From Charina bottae (Eukaryota; Chordata; Lepidosauria; Squamata; Charinaidae): a DNA stretch of 64,000 bases. Under the pieces are notes generated by a model, which made no database searches, was not told the origin of the DNA, and saw only the letters and a program-made list of their open reading frames with translations. The stretch spans positions 642,501 through 706,500 of the forward strand of contig JALMGJ010000019.1 in the NCBI GenBank assembly GCA_023362775.1, read 5' to 3'. Position numbers and translations under genes: made by a program. Shown piece by piece: positions 1-12,902 of the stretch. Position 1 is the first letter of the stretch, and each line of letters begins with the position of its first letter.

Positions 1-124
1 AAACCTATGCCCCCACTGTGGGAGGTTGTGCGGATCCAGAATTGGCCTTTACAGCCACTTACGGATCCACCGTTAAAATTTTACCTTTGGAAGACAATCT
101 TACTCGGCTACGAGTGATCGCCAA
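1..124 (+). mobile_element. 3' end of a LINE (copy 1), cut by window edge
   Basis: Positions 2-76 encode the last residues of the LINE ORF, ending in a C2H2-type finger (C-x2-C-x12-H-x3-H) and a TAA at 74-76. A short 3' untranslated region follows and ends in ATCGCCAA at 124. This stretch differs from the intact copy ending at 30960 by only about three bases. A (TGA)n-like tail follows at 125-146. The stem ACTCG / CGAGT with loop GCTA lies at 102-115. The rest of the element is outside the window. Confidence 0.88.
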
Positions 125-149
125 TGATGATGACAATGATGATGAATTT

Positions 150-280
150 CCAAATAATTCAACTCTGTTCTGCATTGGTCAGACCCTCCCTCAGGCACTG
201 AGTCTAGTTCTGGACCCCACAATTTTAAGCAGGGTTCACAGAAGCTGAAAAGGTCCAGAGAAGAGCCTCCCCCCTCCCCG
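150..280 (+). mobile_element. CR1-like LINE fragment
   Basis: The stretch resembles the C-terminal part of CR1-type reverse transcriptase, the segment around 'vlwRPhLeYc...dklErvQRr'. It is heavily degraded and has no usable reading frame. Confidence 0.45.
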
Positions 281-479
281 CCTTTATCCTACAGAGAACC
301 AGGGAGGGTCAAGCCTGAGAGGCTCCCTCAACTTCGACTCCTGCTTTGGGCCGAGGCTGCCGTGGCTCTTCCTCCTCTTCCACAAGGTTACTCCCACGGC
401 CCACTACATCCTGCCCCTTGTGGATGGATATATCCCTGCCCTGCCTGGTGGGTGAAAGCAGCCAGGAGGCTGGGTGTGT

Positions 480-1830
480 GGGTGGCAAACGCATCCTCGA
501 GTGGAGGGGTGGAGAGAGAGTGGTGCGTCCCCTCCTGAAGAAAGTATTGCTTTACTCGGCTGTTTTAGACAACTATCAACCAGTCTCTAACCTTCCCTTT
601 TCGCGAAAGATTGTTGAGAATACGGTTGGGCAACGTTATAAACCACCCCAAACGAAAGGGATTATCTGGGCCCTTTTCAGTCGGGATTCAGGCCTGGGTG
701 TGGGGCTGACCCACACTGGTTACTCTGGTTGATGCCCTTTGGTGGGACCAGAATGGGGGAGAAAAGTGTGACTATCCTTGTCCTACTGAACTTGTCACTG
801 GTGTTTGGTATCACTGAATATGTCACCCTCCTGGGCTTGCTGTGAGGTTTGGGGGAGGGGGGCGCTATTCGTTAGTTGTTCTCCTTCCCGAATTGGCACA
901 GCCAGTCAATGGCGGTGGGTGGAGGGAAGCTGGGCCCGTTGGTCATTCCCTTACAGAGCTCAGTCCTCTCCCCCCACTGTTTAGCATCTACATGGAACGG
1001 GTGGGAGAGACCACCTGCCAGCACAGGATGAGGTACCATCAACATGCTATCTCCACTCAACATTTCATCTCTCTCCACTCCAGGCATCAGATCCACTGCC
1101 TTGCCCGGTCCAGATCGTTAGGGTCTGGATAGGAAGGAAGAAACTCAGAACCCTATCAATTAAGGGTGGCTGTGGATTTGGAAGCTGACTGAAGACAGAG
1201 ATTGTCCATCTTTGACTCTGGATGGGGTAGTGCTCTCCTAGAGAGGGCTGGTCTGGGGTCCTCCTGGACTTACAGCTCCTGATTCAGAAGCAGGTGAAGG
1301 CTCTGGCTGGAAGGCCCTGTACCCAATTACACCTTCTATGCCATTTACAGCCTTTATTGGATCAGGAGATTCTTCTCCCAGTTACTCGTGCCCTCGTCAC
1401 CTTGCAACTGGATTACCACAGTGCATTTTACATGGGGCTGTGCTTGAAGACCAGGCAGATACTTCAGCTGGTGGCCCAGGTGCACCAAGGTTTGCCCATG
1501 TAACACTACTATCACAGGAACTGCTGTGCTGGCCAGTTAGCTTCCGGGTGAATTCAAAGTGCCGGTTGACATCTTTAAGCCCTACAAAGCCTGGATATCG
1601 CTGACTACCTTCTCCAAGTTGAATCTGCCTGCCTGCAACATCTAGGAGAGGCAGCTTGTCGAGGATTCCACCACCAAGATCTCACCATCTTCAGGGACCG
1701 GAAGCTCTCTTGGTGACGTCCCTCTTCTTTGGAATTACTTATCCCAGGATGTACAGACCAACCCCCTACCGTCTACATTTTCAGAGAGCTGTAAAAACAT
1801 AATTCTGCAGAAAGGTATCTGGGGACAAGA
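480..1830 (+). mobile_element. Degenerate CR1/L2-like LINE (reverse transcriptase remnant)
   Basis: Conceptual translation near 530-610 gives 'DNYQPVSNLPF', the RT finger motif typical of CR1/L2 elements (family form DNYRPVSNLPF). Near 960-1000 it gives 'LSPLPPLFSIYME', matching 'LSPLLFNIYM' at the RT palm, and near 1390-1470 'LVTLQLDYHSAFYMGL', matching the conserved 'LVTSRLDYCNALYMGL'. Frames are broken repeatedly, so this is a dead copy. It lies in RGS12 intron 2, opposite to the gene. Confidence 0.75.
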
Positions 1831-2749
1831 AAGATCATGCTAACCCGGCTGGTGGCATGATGGATGGACTGACTGATACCAAGCTACCTGAGAAGCTATA
1901 CCCATACAAAGGAAGTGAACATCAAGGCTTTAATATGCCCTAGCCTAGGCCACCACACAACCATCCACGAAGGCTAAATAAATAATTCCGTATATCTCTC
2001 TATAAGAAAACCTTTGCAGTTGTGTATACTGAATATTGTTAAGAAGAAGTAGAATTTAGACTCAGAAATTAGGAACCATGGAAGTGTAAAGGCTTAGACA
2101 GAGTATCCAAAAGAACATTTGTACTTACTTCCTGTTACTTTTCCTGCATCAAAAAGAATTAACTTATTAATGCTCATTTACCCATCTTCCCAGGAAATCA
2201 TGGAAGTCAAAGTTACCTCAAGATTATCAAGCGAACGAGTAACGCTGAATCTCTTTGAGCGTCCAAATGATCTTCGAGCTGAAGAATGCTGGAGTAGTTG
2301 TACCAATCCAAAACCAGGTCCAAATTTTGCACTCTAAATAAGCCACAAAATAGATATTTAATTAGGTTTCAATCTTCATTCTTCATGAGTGATATCTATT
2401 TATCCTTGTACTTCCTTAAAAGCAAATTTCATTAAGCTTTTTTTTAAAGCCAACCCCTACCCACAAAGGAGCATAAACAGAGAAGTGCTTGTGCACCAAA
2501 AGCTGCCCCCTGGTCAGCTGGGATTTGCCAACTTCAGTGGAAGTCAAGCCGGCCTTAGGGATTCCCCCTCTCTGGGGTGGGGTGGGGCCTCGAGATCTCT
2601 GGCCACAAATACCTGCCCAGAGCCAGGCCAGGACAACAACAACAAGGAAGCTGAATTAATAACCACTGAATAAAATCAATTCTCCGTAAAACAAGGTGCC
2701 CCGTTTATAAAATTAATCAAACTGCCCCTTGCAGAGTTACAGATGCTAT

Positions 2750-2775
2750 TCTCTCTCTTTCTCCCTCTCTCTCTC

Positions 2776-2808
<33 letters not shown>
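2750..2808 (+). repeat. (TC)n-(CA)n microsatellite
   Basis: A CT-rich run (2750-2780) passes directly into about 14 CA dinucleotides. It is a compound simple repeat in RGS12 intron 2. Confidence 0.9.
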
Positions 2809-2809
<1 letters not shown>

Positions 2810-3544
2810 CACTCCTTTGCATAAAAATGCCTCACATATATTCCACTCCTTCCTTTCAGAAGACACAGCAAAAACCCCAAAGAAATCAACAGAACGCAGA
2901 AGGAGGAGAGGAGAAGAATAAAGAACAAAACTAGGTAGTGATGAAGGGAAGGCAGAAAAGAGAGAGACGCCTGTTTAGGCATTACAAACAGGGTAAAATT
3001 TATCAAGCCCCACACAAACACACACACTGCCAGCAGCAGCGAACCTTCAGGCAGGCACCTCCTTTGCAGGGAGAGGGTCTCCTGCCCATTCCGTGGTTCC
3101 CCACAGCTTCTTCTCCTCTTTTCCACCAAAGCAGGGCCATCTCCCCCTGGATTCCCAGGTAATGGTTTGGGGGCAAAACCCTCCTCATTTTTCTGCTGGG
3201 GAAATACAGTATCTACGATCCTTTTGTATAAACAGAAAAACACCCACGCAAAGGAGGAAAATTCCTCCTTTGAAAACAGACCCATAGGAGATAAAGCACA
3301 ATCTTTAATTCCCATTGGAGCTCTCCATACTGTACTCCATACATTTGAGTTTCTCCAATTTTGCAGTACCGAGACCACCTAAAATGATAAATCAGTTCAT
3401 TTGACTCCACTCCCAGGAGGAAAAGAAACAATTCCACTAGGGTCAGGGTTGGACAAGAGGTAAATATACCACTTACTTTTAATAGTTACAAGTTAATCTA
3501 TACATTAAAATATAGTATTCTATTCAATGTGATGCCTCCGGGAA

Positions 3545-3930
3545 CATAACTTATTTATTTTATTTATTTTTCAAATTTATCACCGCCCATCTCTACAGCA
3601 GTAGACTCTGGGCGGTTTACAACAATAATATTAAAATTAAAACCTATACACTTTAAAATATAATAATAAATAGGAAAAAAAATCCAGAGGATGGGGAGAT
3701 CTTAAAAAGGAGGATATTATGGAGCTAATCACCCCCAGGAGGAACTATCACCTCCTTCGTCCCAAGCAAGGAGGCAGAACCAGGCCTTTAAAGACCTCCG
3801 GAAGGCCAGGAGCGAGGGCGCCCGCCTCACCTCCGGGGGCAAGATATTCCACAGGGCGGGTGCTATCGCAGAGAAGGCACGCCTCCTGGACCCCACTGAA
3901 CTTCCCATTCTCCAGTGATCTATGGATCGC
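3545..3930 (-). mobile_element. CR1/L2-like element 3' region, minus orientation
   Basis: Begins with a TTTATT-rich tail (reverse of an AAAT tail) and the block 'atcaccgcccatct...actctgggcggttta', the reverse complement of the 3' terminus seen at several places here (9110, 12310, 57217, 63920). The block at 3720-3930 ('ggcctttaaagacctcc...ggcgggtgctatcgcagag') is the internal part of what looks like the same repeat family. Family naming is by recall. Confidence 0.6.
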
Positions 3931-5889
3931 TATTGCTATTTATTTTAGAAGAATATTAACTCTAACATTTGGAAGAATGAGTTACAAATACTCAATAAAA
4001 TAATCACTTATTGCATTCTTGTTTATCACAAGAACTCCATCATTCCAATTCATTATGGGCAGTTGATATTTGCTGGAATAATCCAGAGATACTTACTGAG
4101 GCACGGACAATGCAAACAAAACTGCATAAGCCTACATCAATTCCTTTTGTCGTGTAATTATTCTGTCCAATCTTTATTTCCATTTGCAGTGTTTCTTTTT
4201 TAAAAAGTTCTTTGTCAAGCAAAATTAGCAGCATCTGGAATTTGTTTAGTGTCGACACTGTAATGTAATCTTAATTGTAGGTTTCTGTTCTATTTTTAAA
4301 CAATAGAATCTAAAATGATTGTTCTATTATTGAGTGCTCTGAATTAATTTGAGAGCCAAACGTTTTATGATATGGGACATATGGTAACTGCTTTAAATAG
4401 CAGTCCTGCTGTTATCCCCTCCAACTTCTCTGTACAATGTAATGCCACTGGCCCATCCTCTAACCGCGCTCTCCATTATTCACCGCGTCCCTGAGCACGC
4501 AGCGGGGTGGATCCAGACTTAGGCATGTACATTTGGTACGGAACAAACCGTTCAGCATCTCCTCCTTTCCAGAGCAGCTGCTCCTGCGTTGGTAGATCCT
4601 CCCGAGTCGAGCATTCAGGAGAGCGCCGTGTCGGTCTTCCTGAGCAGAGAGCCATTTCTGGACAAGGTCTCTGCTTGGCCTGAGGACTTCCCTTCCTTCC
4701 CTTCCCACTTAACTCTACTGCACACCAAGACAGCCTGTTCCGTTCAGTGGCGACCCACACCCCTCTAGGGGCTACGGGGGGGGGGGGGGAGAGGGGCAGG
4801 AAAAACTGTTTCCCCAGCCCAGTTATTCAAGCTACACCAAAGTCTGCCTGAATGACTTCTAGGCACAGTTGCATCACCTTAGACAGTGAAGGATGTAAGC
4901 ATGAAAATGTTCAACAGCAATCCTGTCTGTACGTCTGTCAAGACCAACCCTCTCTAAGTAGGTTCTCTTCATCTGTGCAGCCTGTTCAATTAGCTCCTGT
5001 CACTACTGTAGATTCTTCGTAAGATGAGCACTGTGCTTTCTGTTGTTAACACCGAATGGACTGCTTAACACTGTGACAGGGTTGCATCAGCCGTAGCGGT
5101 AGACAAAGTCCTCTATTGCAGGAAACGAAAGAAATAACCCTAATCATTTTCTGCGACTAGCACATGCATTTGCCCAGAAATGATGAGTTATTGCATAATG
5201 GCACAAACGGCACAAAATGTCGGACCGTTTTCTCAAACACGAGCGGGGTCCGAAGAGTAGGTGACGGAACATGGTTTCTGTAGAACAATTCTGTCTTACT
5301 CCATCAGTCGCTTGCAGATTTCTGATGATTAGTGAAGTTGTTTGGCTTGATTAATTTGGAAGTTGGTATTCTAGACTGTTCCGCCTTTTTCTGGGCAGTT
5401 TCTGGGTGTTAAGGGTTAATAAAACTGTAATACCGAACCCTTAAGTCAAATGCTGGACATCTAGATGACAAGGTGTTCTGATAAATAACTATCAAGTTTT
5501 GAAGAAGAGTTAAGGATTAAAAACTAAAAATTAAGGAGGAGGTCATCAGTTCAAGAACAAACACACTAACGCTATGGCAGTCAAAAACAAACTGAAGGAC
5601 TTTACAGGTGGGGAGCCGGCCTCTGCCTAACAACACTATCTAAGTTCTAGAAGATTCTGAATGGGACTCTGTGCAGATGAGTGTCCCAGATGTGTCAATC
5701 CCAGGGAAAAGAACTTGTTTTTATGGAGAACTCAGTCCCTCTCAATCAGCCTTTCTCATCCTTTTGACCCTGGAGGATCCCTTGAAATATTTTTCCGGCC
5801 TCGGGGAACCCCTGCACATTCAGGCTCAAATATAGACCAGAAGTTATAAAAGGGCCTCATTCTTGTCTTCTCCCTGTCCTGGTTTATAC

Positions 5890-6229
5890 AGGTAGTCCTC
5901 GCTTAGCGACCACAACTGGGACCGGCAACTTGGTCGCTAAGCGCCGCGGTCGCTAACTGGAAAATCACATGACTGTGACAGGCTTGTGACCTCACTTCCC
6001 CTTCAGTCGTTAAGCGAAACATCACATAACCGTGACTTACAATTTTACTTCCACCTTCTGTATTAACTCTGCTCGTCACAAACCAGTTGCAAAGCGCACA
6101 AATGGCAATCACACGACTGCAGGACACTGCGACGGCCACAAATGTGAGGTTTGGTCGCAAAGCTCTTTTTAAACCTTCGTAACTTCAAACAGTCGTTAAA
6201 TGAGGCAGGCGGTAAGCGAGGACTACCCT
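5890..6229. mobile_element. Tc1/mariner-like MITE with CAGGTAGTCCTC termini (copy A)
   Basis: The left terminus CAGGTAGTCCTCGCTTA at 5890 is matched by the inverted terminus TAAGCGAGGACTACC near 6211-6227. The base pair TA precedes the left end; the right end has lost the last bases of the terminal repeat. Internal sequence shows dispersed 'gtcgttaa/ggtcgctaa' sub-repeats and no coding capacity. Two more copies occur at 55253 and 59957. Confidence 0.75.
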
Positions 6230-6969
6230 AATGAACTCCCACAATGGTATCACTTCAGTTTCTCTCTCCTTCTATTCTTACCAAAAGTTACTTTCAACAG
6301 GATTTCCACGTTCCTGAATGTCTGTGCAGGTGTATTTTTCCTTTAAGTACAGGGCAACACCCTTCCCTTTCTCTTGGGTCTATTCTTTTAAAATCAATTA
6401 TAGCCTTCCAGCACAGCGGGCCAATCCTGAGCATCATCCCCCCGCAATTTCCGGGGATGCTCATCACATCGTCTGTGCCTCCCGTTGATCTCCCGGTCTC
6501 TTTCCCGTAGAAACACCCGAGCTGCACCTCCGCCATTCCCGCCCTGGCCCCCTGCTTCTCCCTGGACCTCTCGCTTCCTGCCCCACGCCTTCTGGGCTTT
6601 TGCCACTCTCCCCCTTTCGTTCTTGTTATTATTGTTGCTTCGTTTTTAAAATTATTATTTGGTTTCTGTACATTGGTTAAGGTCCATGTCAGATTGAAGT
6701 GGTAAATAAATTCCATAAGTGAATAATTTTTTAAAGGCTTATTGTGCGTAGGACTTTATATACAACAATGTCAGTAACTATTAGCTATCTATAGGACTGT
6801 AAAGCAATGGAGGTTCCAAGTCTCCTTTGCAGAAACGTAGCACCTGTTTATCAAATATTTCTATTACCTGTAATCTATTTTTCATGTCCCCAGTAATGGC
6901 AGAATATGTATTTCCCACAATTTCTAATAGCATTTCCATCCAATGAGCATATTTTATTAACGTTCTTAC

Positions 6970-8811
6970 CTTTTTCTCTTCTTTGGGCTTTCTGAAACTC
7001 TGTTGGGAATCAAACGAATTTGCAATGTGAAATTCTTTCTCAGAGAGTTCTTTCTTTTGGGAGATTAGATGAGGCTGACCAAAGCTGCTGTTGACCTTGT
7101 ATCTATCAGCAGGGATTTTATTCATAGGAGGGGGAAGTGTCCCACAGTTGACACTTGACCAGCCATCTGTAGAATCTGTGTATGACTCTTGATCGCTTAT
7201 ACACCCCTGTTGCCAATCTTTTAATACATGAACAGGCAACCACCTCTGGTTGGAAATGTCCACAGAATTTTTCTTACATGGTGGCACTGAGCTTTTGGAA
7301 GAAACCACCGGAACTTCAATATGAGCTGAAGAAGCTAGCAATTTACTTAGATTTTGAGATTTATCATTCTGGAAGATAGGTTCTAATCCCGAGTTTTCTT
7401 CTTGTTCATGACCAATATTCCAGTGGGAAACCGTCTGACCTCTATTTATTGGACTGCCCTGTATATTACTAAGCACGTGTTTGTTTGAGTTACTTCCTAA
7501 ATCAACAACTAAAACCCTACTTTTTTCTTCTTGGTTAATATTTCCAATTCCACTATCACTGTTACTGCTCATACTGTTGTTCTGATGAGCATCTGCTTCT
7601 CCATCAAGGAAGGCCCTAGCACGCACCCCCTCAATGAATTCCCCCATGTCCCTGTACAAAACAGAGACAAACTGAAGGACAGGTAGAGATGACAATGGAA
7701 ACTCAAGACAGCCATTGGTATCAGGATCTGCTGTGCATTCCAATCCAAACCGTCGTGCAATGCCCTGATGAATTTTATGATTGAATAGTTCTGGATCCAC
7801 CATAAACACATGACATGATGTCCTCAAAACTGCTTCATCCTCCTGAGCTAAACTTGCATCATCAATGCTCTGCATGGTAACTAGCCCAAAAAATCTTCTG
7901 TCATCGGGACATAGAGCACTAAATGCTAGCTTCTCTGCTGGATACTTTGCAATCACAACTGACTGATTAGTACACAGTTGAATAGAGTCATGCATAATCT
8001 TCATCACCACTAATGAATGGATTCTTTGTTCTGCCCGAAGACGGCGCATGCATCCACGGATGGCCTGCAAGCTATCGCATTCCAGATTTGAACTTGAAGA
8101 AGGAAGTTCAATTGATCCAAGGTAGCCCACAACCATAGCCACATTTAAAATGCTTGCATCTATTCCGAAATAATCCTGGTTTTCCAATCCAATTCTAAAA
8201 ACTGAGTCATCGTTCAAGGCTTGTGGCAGTTCCTCATTATACAGAACGTTAGGCTTATCGTTTATTTGTTCAGGTTCTGTTTCTAACTTAGCCACTTCAT
8301 GAACTGACATTTCCTTTCTTTTTGATATCTGCATATTGTTAGCACAAATATTAGAATTTTCGAAGATCATGTTGAAAATTTCACCTGATTGCATTTCCTC
8401 AACAACCTTCTCTGCGCGGTTTATGCCCAGTCCTTTCGCGTCAGGCTTGGTCTTTGGCCACCCCTTCCCATCACGAAGCCCAGCGTCTTCATCACTTGAA
8501 CAAGGTTCCGCGTGACCAGCTCCTTCAGCAATGACCATGTGTAAAACCCCAGAGCATTGGCCTATCAGCTTCACCACATCTTCATGGGATGCCCTTTTCA
8601 CATTGATTTCATTTATCGCAAATATCTTATCACCTGCCTTAAGTCCCACATAATCTGCAGGACTTCCTTTTAAAACGGAACTAAGAACACAGGGCGCTTG
8701 GCCAGAAAGAGTAAATCCATATCCTGCTCTCCCTCTAGCAACTTCAACATTTCTTATGCTGGAACCATGAATGCGCAATCGCCGTTTCACTTTCTCTCCT
8801 GGTCTGTACAT
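6970..8811 (-). CDS. RGS12: RGS12, first coding exon (PDZ + PTB domains), partial gene
   Basis: This exon encodes the first 614 residues of regulator of G-protein signalling 12, a scaffold and GTPase-activating protein for Gi/o alpha subunits. A PDZ domain spans about residues 21-98; the carboxylate-binding loop GYGF is at 30-33 and the SHEDVVKLIG helix near 75-84. A PTB domain follows at about 226-390 (starts ILNVAMVVGYLGSIELP; contains CPDDRRFFGLVTM). The linker keeps SNSDSGIGN and SYTDSTDGWSSVNCGTLPPPM, as I remember for mammalian RGS12. The ATG at 8811 begins MYRPGEK. The exon ends after RKPKEEKK at 6970 in phase 0 with donor GTAAGAACG; the open frame continues to 6781, but that tail reads like intron. 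RGS, RBD and GoLoco exons lie off the left edge. RGS14 has no such PDZ-PTB half, so RGS12 is the better name. Confidence 0.95.
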
Positions 8812-8888
8812 GCTGGTATTTCGTTGGAGCAGAAAATCTATCCAGAATTACATTTTCGTGGCCTGTCAAGTCTGTATCTTCCCTTGTC
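8812..8888 (-). other. RGS12: RGS12 exon 2, 5' untranslated part
   Basis: On the minus strand a polypyrimidine tract ends in TTTAG (AG at 8890-8889), then GACAAGGG starts the exon at 8888. The 77 nt up to the ATG are 5' UTR. No in-frame upstream start is needed, because residues 1-20 already correspond to the family N-terminus. Confidence 0.75.
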
Positions 8889-9109
8889 CTAAAGGAAAAA
8901 GAAAGTATGTTCGTAAGCACCATTGCTGGCCATGACTCCCTGCAAGGTTCAAAAGGCATCAAGGAACCAAGCCACGTAGGGCTCTTATAGGTCAAAGCAA
9001 GCACTTGGAACGACCCTCAGAAGCCCATTGGAAGCCAGTGCAGGACAGGGATAATACGCTCTCGGCAGTGTGTGCCGGCTAACAAACGGACCACCGCATT
9101 ATGCACCAA

Positions 9110-10290
9110 TTGTTTTTATTTATTTATTTATTCTATTTATTATTTAAATTTGTATCACCGCCCATCTCCTCCATATCTGGGGACTCTGGGCGGTTTAATT
9201 ATCACTTCTGGACACCCTTCAAAGGCAGTCCCAGGTAGATTGCATTGCAGAAGCCCAGCCAGGGACTGATGAGGGCTGGAGTTACTGGCGTGGGGCCCTC
9301 CCACTCAGGCAGGGTCATAACTGGTGAATCAACCAGAGCTGGGCCCTGGCCAATGCCTCCGCATTCCCATCCAGCAGCAGCTGTGAGTCTAGAAAGAGTC
9401 CCCAGTCTCAGACCCGCTTCCCCATCAAGGGACCACACTGGAGCGGACAGAGAGTCTCAGGGCACAAGCTGCAGCTCTGTCTTGCTCAGCGTCAACTTCA
9501 GCCCATGGTGTCCCATACAAACCACGACAGCCTCCAAACACTGGGACAAAGCATCAACAGCACCTCCAGCACAATGCAAAGTGGGTGTCATCAGTGTACT
9601 TACGATAGCACACCCCCAACTGATGGATTGCCTTTCCCAGTGACTTCATGAAAATAGCAGACAGCAGATGAGAAGACTGAACCAACAGGCACACGGCAAG
9701 GGAGCTCCTCCCTTACCAGTCGCAAAACAGTGCCTCCAATCTCCCAAACAGGCAGGCAATCTAGGAGGAGACCAGGATGTTGAAGGCTATTGGGGGGTTC
9801 CACAGACTGAAAGGGCTGCCCTAGCCCAACCCAGATCCTGACAAAGGGGATTCATTAAAGCAACAAATGCCGTCTTCGTCCCATGACCCTGCCTGAATCC
9901 TGACTAAAAAGAGTCCAGATGATTTGAATCCTCTAGCAGACTCCCCATCACCAGACAATGGCTGTCCAAAACAGGTGGATCTAGGGAACATTTCTGTAGG
10001 AGAGGGTGCACCACCGCCTCTTTCAGGACTGCTGGCACCAAACCCCTCCCTCTTCCCACCCCCAACTTGAAATGAGGCATTAACAACACCCCAGACCTGG
10101 CTAATTCATTCCCTTGCTTATCAGTAGCATTTCTAAGGCCATCCAATTTATCAATGACTCCAGGTGGGCTGAAGGAGCCAAGAAAAACATGGATTGAGCC
10201 TACAGGTGACAGATGACATTTTAAAGAGCCCTCTAGTAACTTCATTGGAGTTCACAGGCCAAAAGGAGTCCCAGATGGAATGGCCACGTA
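9110..10290 (-). mobile_element. CR1/L2-like LINE 3' portion, minus orientation
   Basis: The tail and 3' terminus lie at 9110-9200 ('ttatttattta...atcaccgcccatctcc...ctctgggcggttta'). Reverse-strand translation just beyond gives 'TPALISPWLGFCNAIYLGLPLKG', a degraded form of the CR1/L2 RT segment 'LVTSRLDYCNALYMGLPLK'. The following kilobase is colinear with the noncoding-like region of the copy at 33.35-34.75 kb. Confidence 0.65.
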
Positions 10291-10731
10291 GACCTGATCA
10301 CCACTTTGGATTCCACCCATGAAGAGTCAAAATTCTGGAGAATCTTTGATTTTATTGCCAAAGTACTTGTAACTAACCATGAAGAACAGGAGGAAGAGCT
10401 GCTACCAAGACAATGGTCAGATAAAAGAAATCTGAGTCCGGGGCAGAACTGTAGTCCAAGTAAGTGTCTCGGACAAGACTGTCCCCAGTTCTCGTGAAGA
10501 TAAAGGGAGGGGGGGGCAAGCGCATTCAGACTTCCAAGATTGACGTCAGCCCTTCAAGGTAGACCAGACTAGGAAACCAAAGTTATGAATGCTAATACTG
10601 CTGTTATTATAAGGTTACAGTAATATAATTTCCCCTACAGTCAAAGTAGCATCTCCACTAGTAACCATATTACATTATAGTCCTTTCCTTTTTAACAAAT
10701 TCCTTCCAATATCTCTGGGGCAGGCAATCAT

Positions 10732-10732
<1 letters not shown>

Positions 10733-10762
<30 letters not shown>
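10733..10762 (+). repeat. (TCA)n trinucleotide repeat
   Basis: Ten tandem ATC/TCA units, directly before a minus-oriented CR1-like fragment. Confidence 0.9.
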
Positions 10763-10766
<4 letters not shown>

Positions 10767-10799
10767 CTTGTATGCCGCTCGACTCTCAATGACTCTGGG

Positions 10800-11120
10800 T
10801 GGTACTAGAATTGTAGAATTGGAAGGGACCACAAGAATCATCTAGTACAATACTCTGCAAATTGCAGGGAAAACAATTAAACCATCCATGAGTGATATCT
10901 GTTCAGCTTCTTCTTAAAAATTGCCAAGATGGAGAACCCTCAAGCTCCATAGGTAGACTGTTCCACTGTCTTACCATCAGGAGGTTTTTCTTTATTTTTA
11001 AATGAAATATATGTAGTTGCAACGTATACCTATTAATTCTGGTCCTAGCTTCTATGTCCATGGAAAATAGTTCCTGACCATCGTCCTGTGGCTTCCCCTC
11101 TCAAAATCTAAGGCTCAAGT
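10800..11120 (-). mobile_element. CR1-like 3' UTR fragment, minus orientation
   Basis: Contains the block 'ttgtagaattggaagggaccacaagaatcatctag' and 'gtctaccta...ggagcttgagg' on the appropriate strand, the recognisable 3' untranslated sequence of vertebrate CR1/L3-type LINEs. No coding frame remains. Confidence 0.55.
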
Positions 11121-11579
11121 ACTCTACAGGCCTTCGCTAGGCAGCAGCTCCCAAGTCTACTGATGGGTTGAAGTGAGAGCCACTACATTGCTCAAGCAGA
11201 TCCCAGCAACTAGAGCTCTACCACGAACTATCACTCAGGCAGAAACTGCTGGATATGCTCATCCAGGAACCATGCTGGTCTCCAGACCTTGCGGGAATAA
11301 AGGGCAGATTTCATCAAGGGCACACAGAACTCAGCAACTGCCACGTGCCACTGAAACAATCTTAACATCCCCTTCCAACTTCCTCAGCTCATTTCTCCCA
11401 TCCAGATCATTCCAACACACATCAGTCTACTCAGAGCCATTTTTTTAAAAAGGAACAATTCCTCTCTGCATCTTTGGGGGACCAAGTAAGTTGATGCTTC
11501 TCCCCATTCAGAAGTTTCTGAATTCTGATGGGTCTGTGAAATCTTCTGCCTAGAATAGTGGGTGCCTTTGGATTTGGGG

Positions 11580-12380
11580 CATGACACAGTTGCTCAGAGC
11601 ACCCTCTCCTGGGTTGCAAAGCCTAGTCTGTTCTGATGAAGGTAATGAAGCAAGCTGAAAAACTGGCAGTAAGAACTCATGATCAGCTCTGTAGCAGTGA
11701 AGGCGAATGGAAGTGTTTTTGTCTCCTTGATCATTATGTCCTTTCAGTGGCAACTAGTGGAGCTTTGTTGAGTGCTTGGAGATCTACTCTAACCTAAGTT
11801 CTGGTTCAGGAGATCTAATTGAATGTTGGTAACATTCTGTGACATGTTTATTTATATTCTGAGAAGAATTTTTTTCCAACAACGTGATTTAGGCAAAACA
11901 ATCTCTGTAGTCTAATCTCAGTATGTGCATGGTGCATGATCTGGGCAGATATTGAGAATGTTCCGTTTTTACAGTCTGGTTGATCAAGTATCATCAACCA
12001 TTTGCTTGATCTTTGCTAAGGTGGCTGATTGCATCTCTCAAGGAGGGGGCTGTGGTATTCTGTGGTAGGCAAAATGAATGATGCCTTGAGGACTTTAACA
12101 GCAAAAAGACGAAAGCTTGTCTCAACTTTGTCAAGGTTTTTGAGTGTATAGTAGACACCTGGATCCAGGGTATCTCGGTTGAGACTGATTTCATGGATCT
12201 ATTCCAAGCCGATTTTTCTTTCCAACCCAAAGAAATGTTGGGATAATTCTCCAAAACCTGGATAGAATAGAATCGAATTTGGTGCGTGGGGAGAAGTGAG
12301 CGACACTCCCTCTTTTGAGGGAGATGGGTGGTGACGAAATTTGAAATATAAATAAACGAACTATAAATAAAAGCCTCTGA
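11580..12380 (+). mobile_element. CR1/L2-like LINE fragment with 3' terminus
   Basis: Translation near 12085-12150 ('ALRTLTAKRRKLVSTLSRFLSV') and the flanking text resemble the linker region of CR1-like elements. The fragment ends with 'gagatgggtggtgacgaaatttgaaatataaataaa' (12322-12358), a form of the same 3' terminus as at 63920. Degenerate. Confidence 0.5.
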
Positions 12381-12902
12381 GGAGGTTGGCAACTACCCCG
12401 TTCTAAGCCCCCGTTCCCCCCCACCCCTTTATTATGTTCACTAATGGTCCGGGGGTTGGGAAGAGTGCCAGAAGCCAGGCTCCAGCCTTTTAATGCCACA
12501 AGTCCGTTGGCTGGCACCTTGGATCAACGAGGTATCAATGAGAGACAGAAAAGGGCAGCCCTCTCTCTCTCTCACCACATGGCCTGGAACAGGGATTCGA
12601 TTACCTGCATACTGTTTGGGGGCTTCACCTGTTCCTGCCAGTGCCAGTTATGGCGTTCGTCCTTTCCTGGGGAAGCATGCTGTTCCGTGGGTTTCTACGC
12701 CTGATGCCTGAACGCGGAGAAGAGGAAACGACGCTGACGGAGCTCTGGGCAGCGGAGCCTGTGGAGAGCAGCCTCCAGGAAGGCAGAGTCCAGAACCAGC
12801 GGACTGGAGCAGCAGAACCCACGGGAGAGCCTGCAGCGGGAAGGGCAGCAGCAGAGAAAGGGGCCTGGTTCCGTCAGCCTCCCCCCCAAAGCCTGGAGCA
12901 GC

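Larger units (their letters stand above)
125..6969 (-). other. RGS12: RGS12 intron 2 (partial), mostly repeats
   Basis: Everything left of the splice donor at 6968-6969 is intron of the minus-strand RGS12 gene, because the next RGS12 exon was not found in the window. Beyond the separately listed repeats there is a fragment at about 5740-5830 resembling a squamate interspersed repeat ('cttttgaccctggagga'). I see nothing supportable in 1840-2740, 2950-3540, 3940-5740 or 6240-6960. The open frames there are short, overlap on both strands and match nothing I recognise. Confidence 0.75.

Noticed and set aside
6781..6969. Extension of the RGS12 frame by 62 codons past RKPKEEKK
   Set aside because: A strong donor (GTAAGAACG) lies at the boundary in phase 0, human RGS12 continues in another exon after the same residues, and the extra residues resemble no part of the protein.
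10733..10762. CRISPR-like repeat array
   Set aside because: It is a plain trinucleotide microsatellite in a vertebrate intron, with no spacers.
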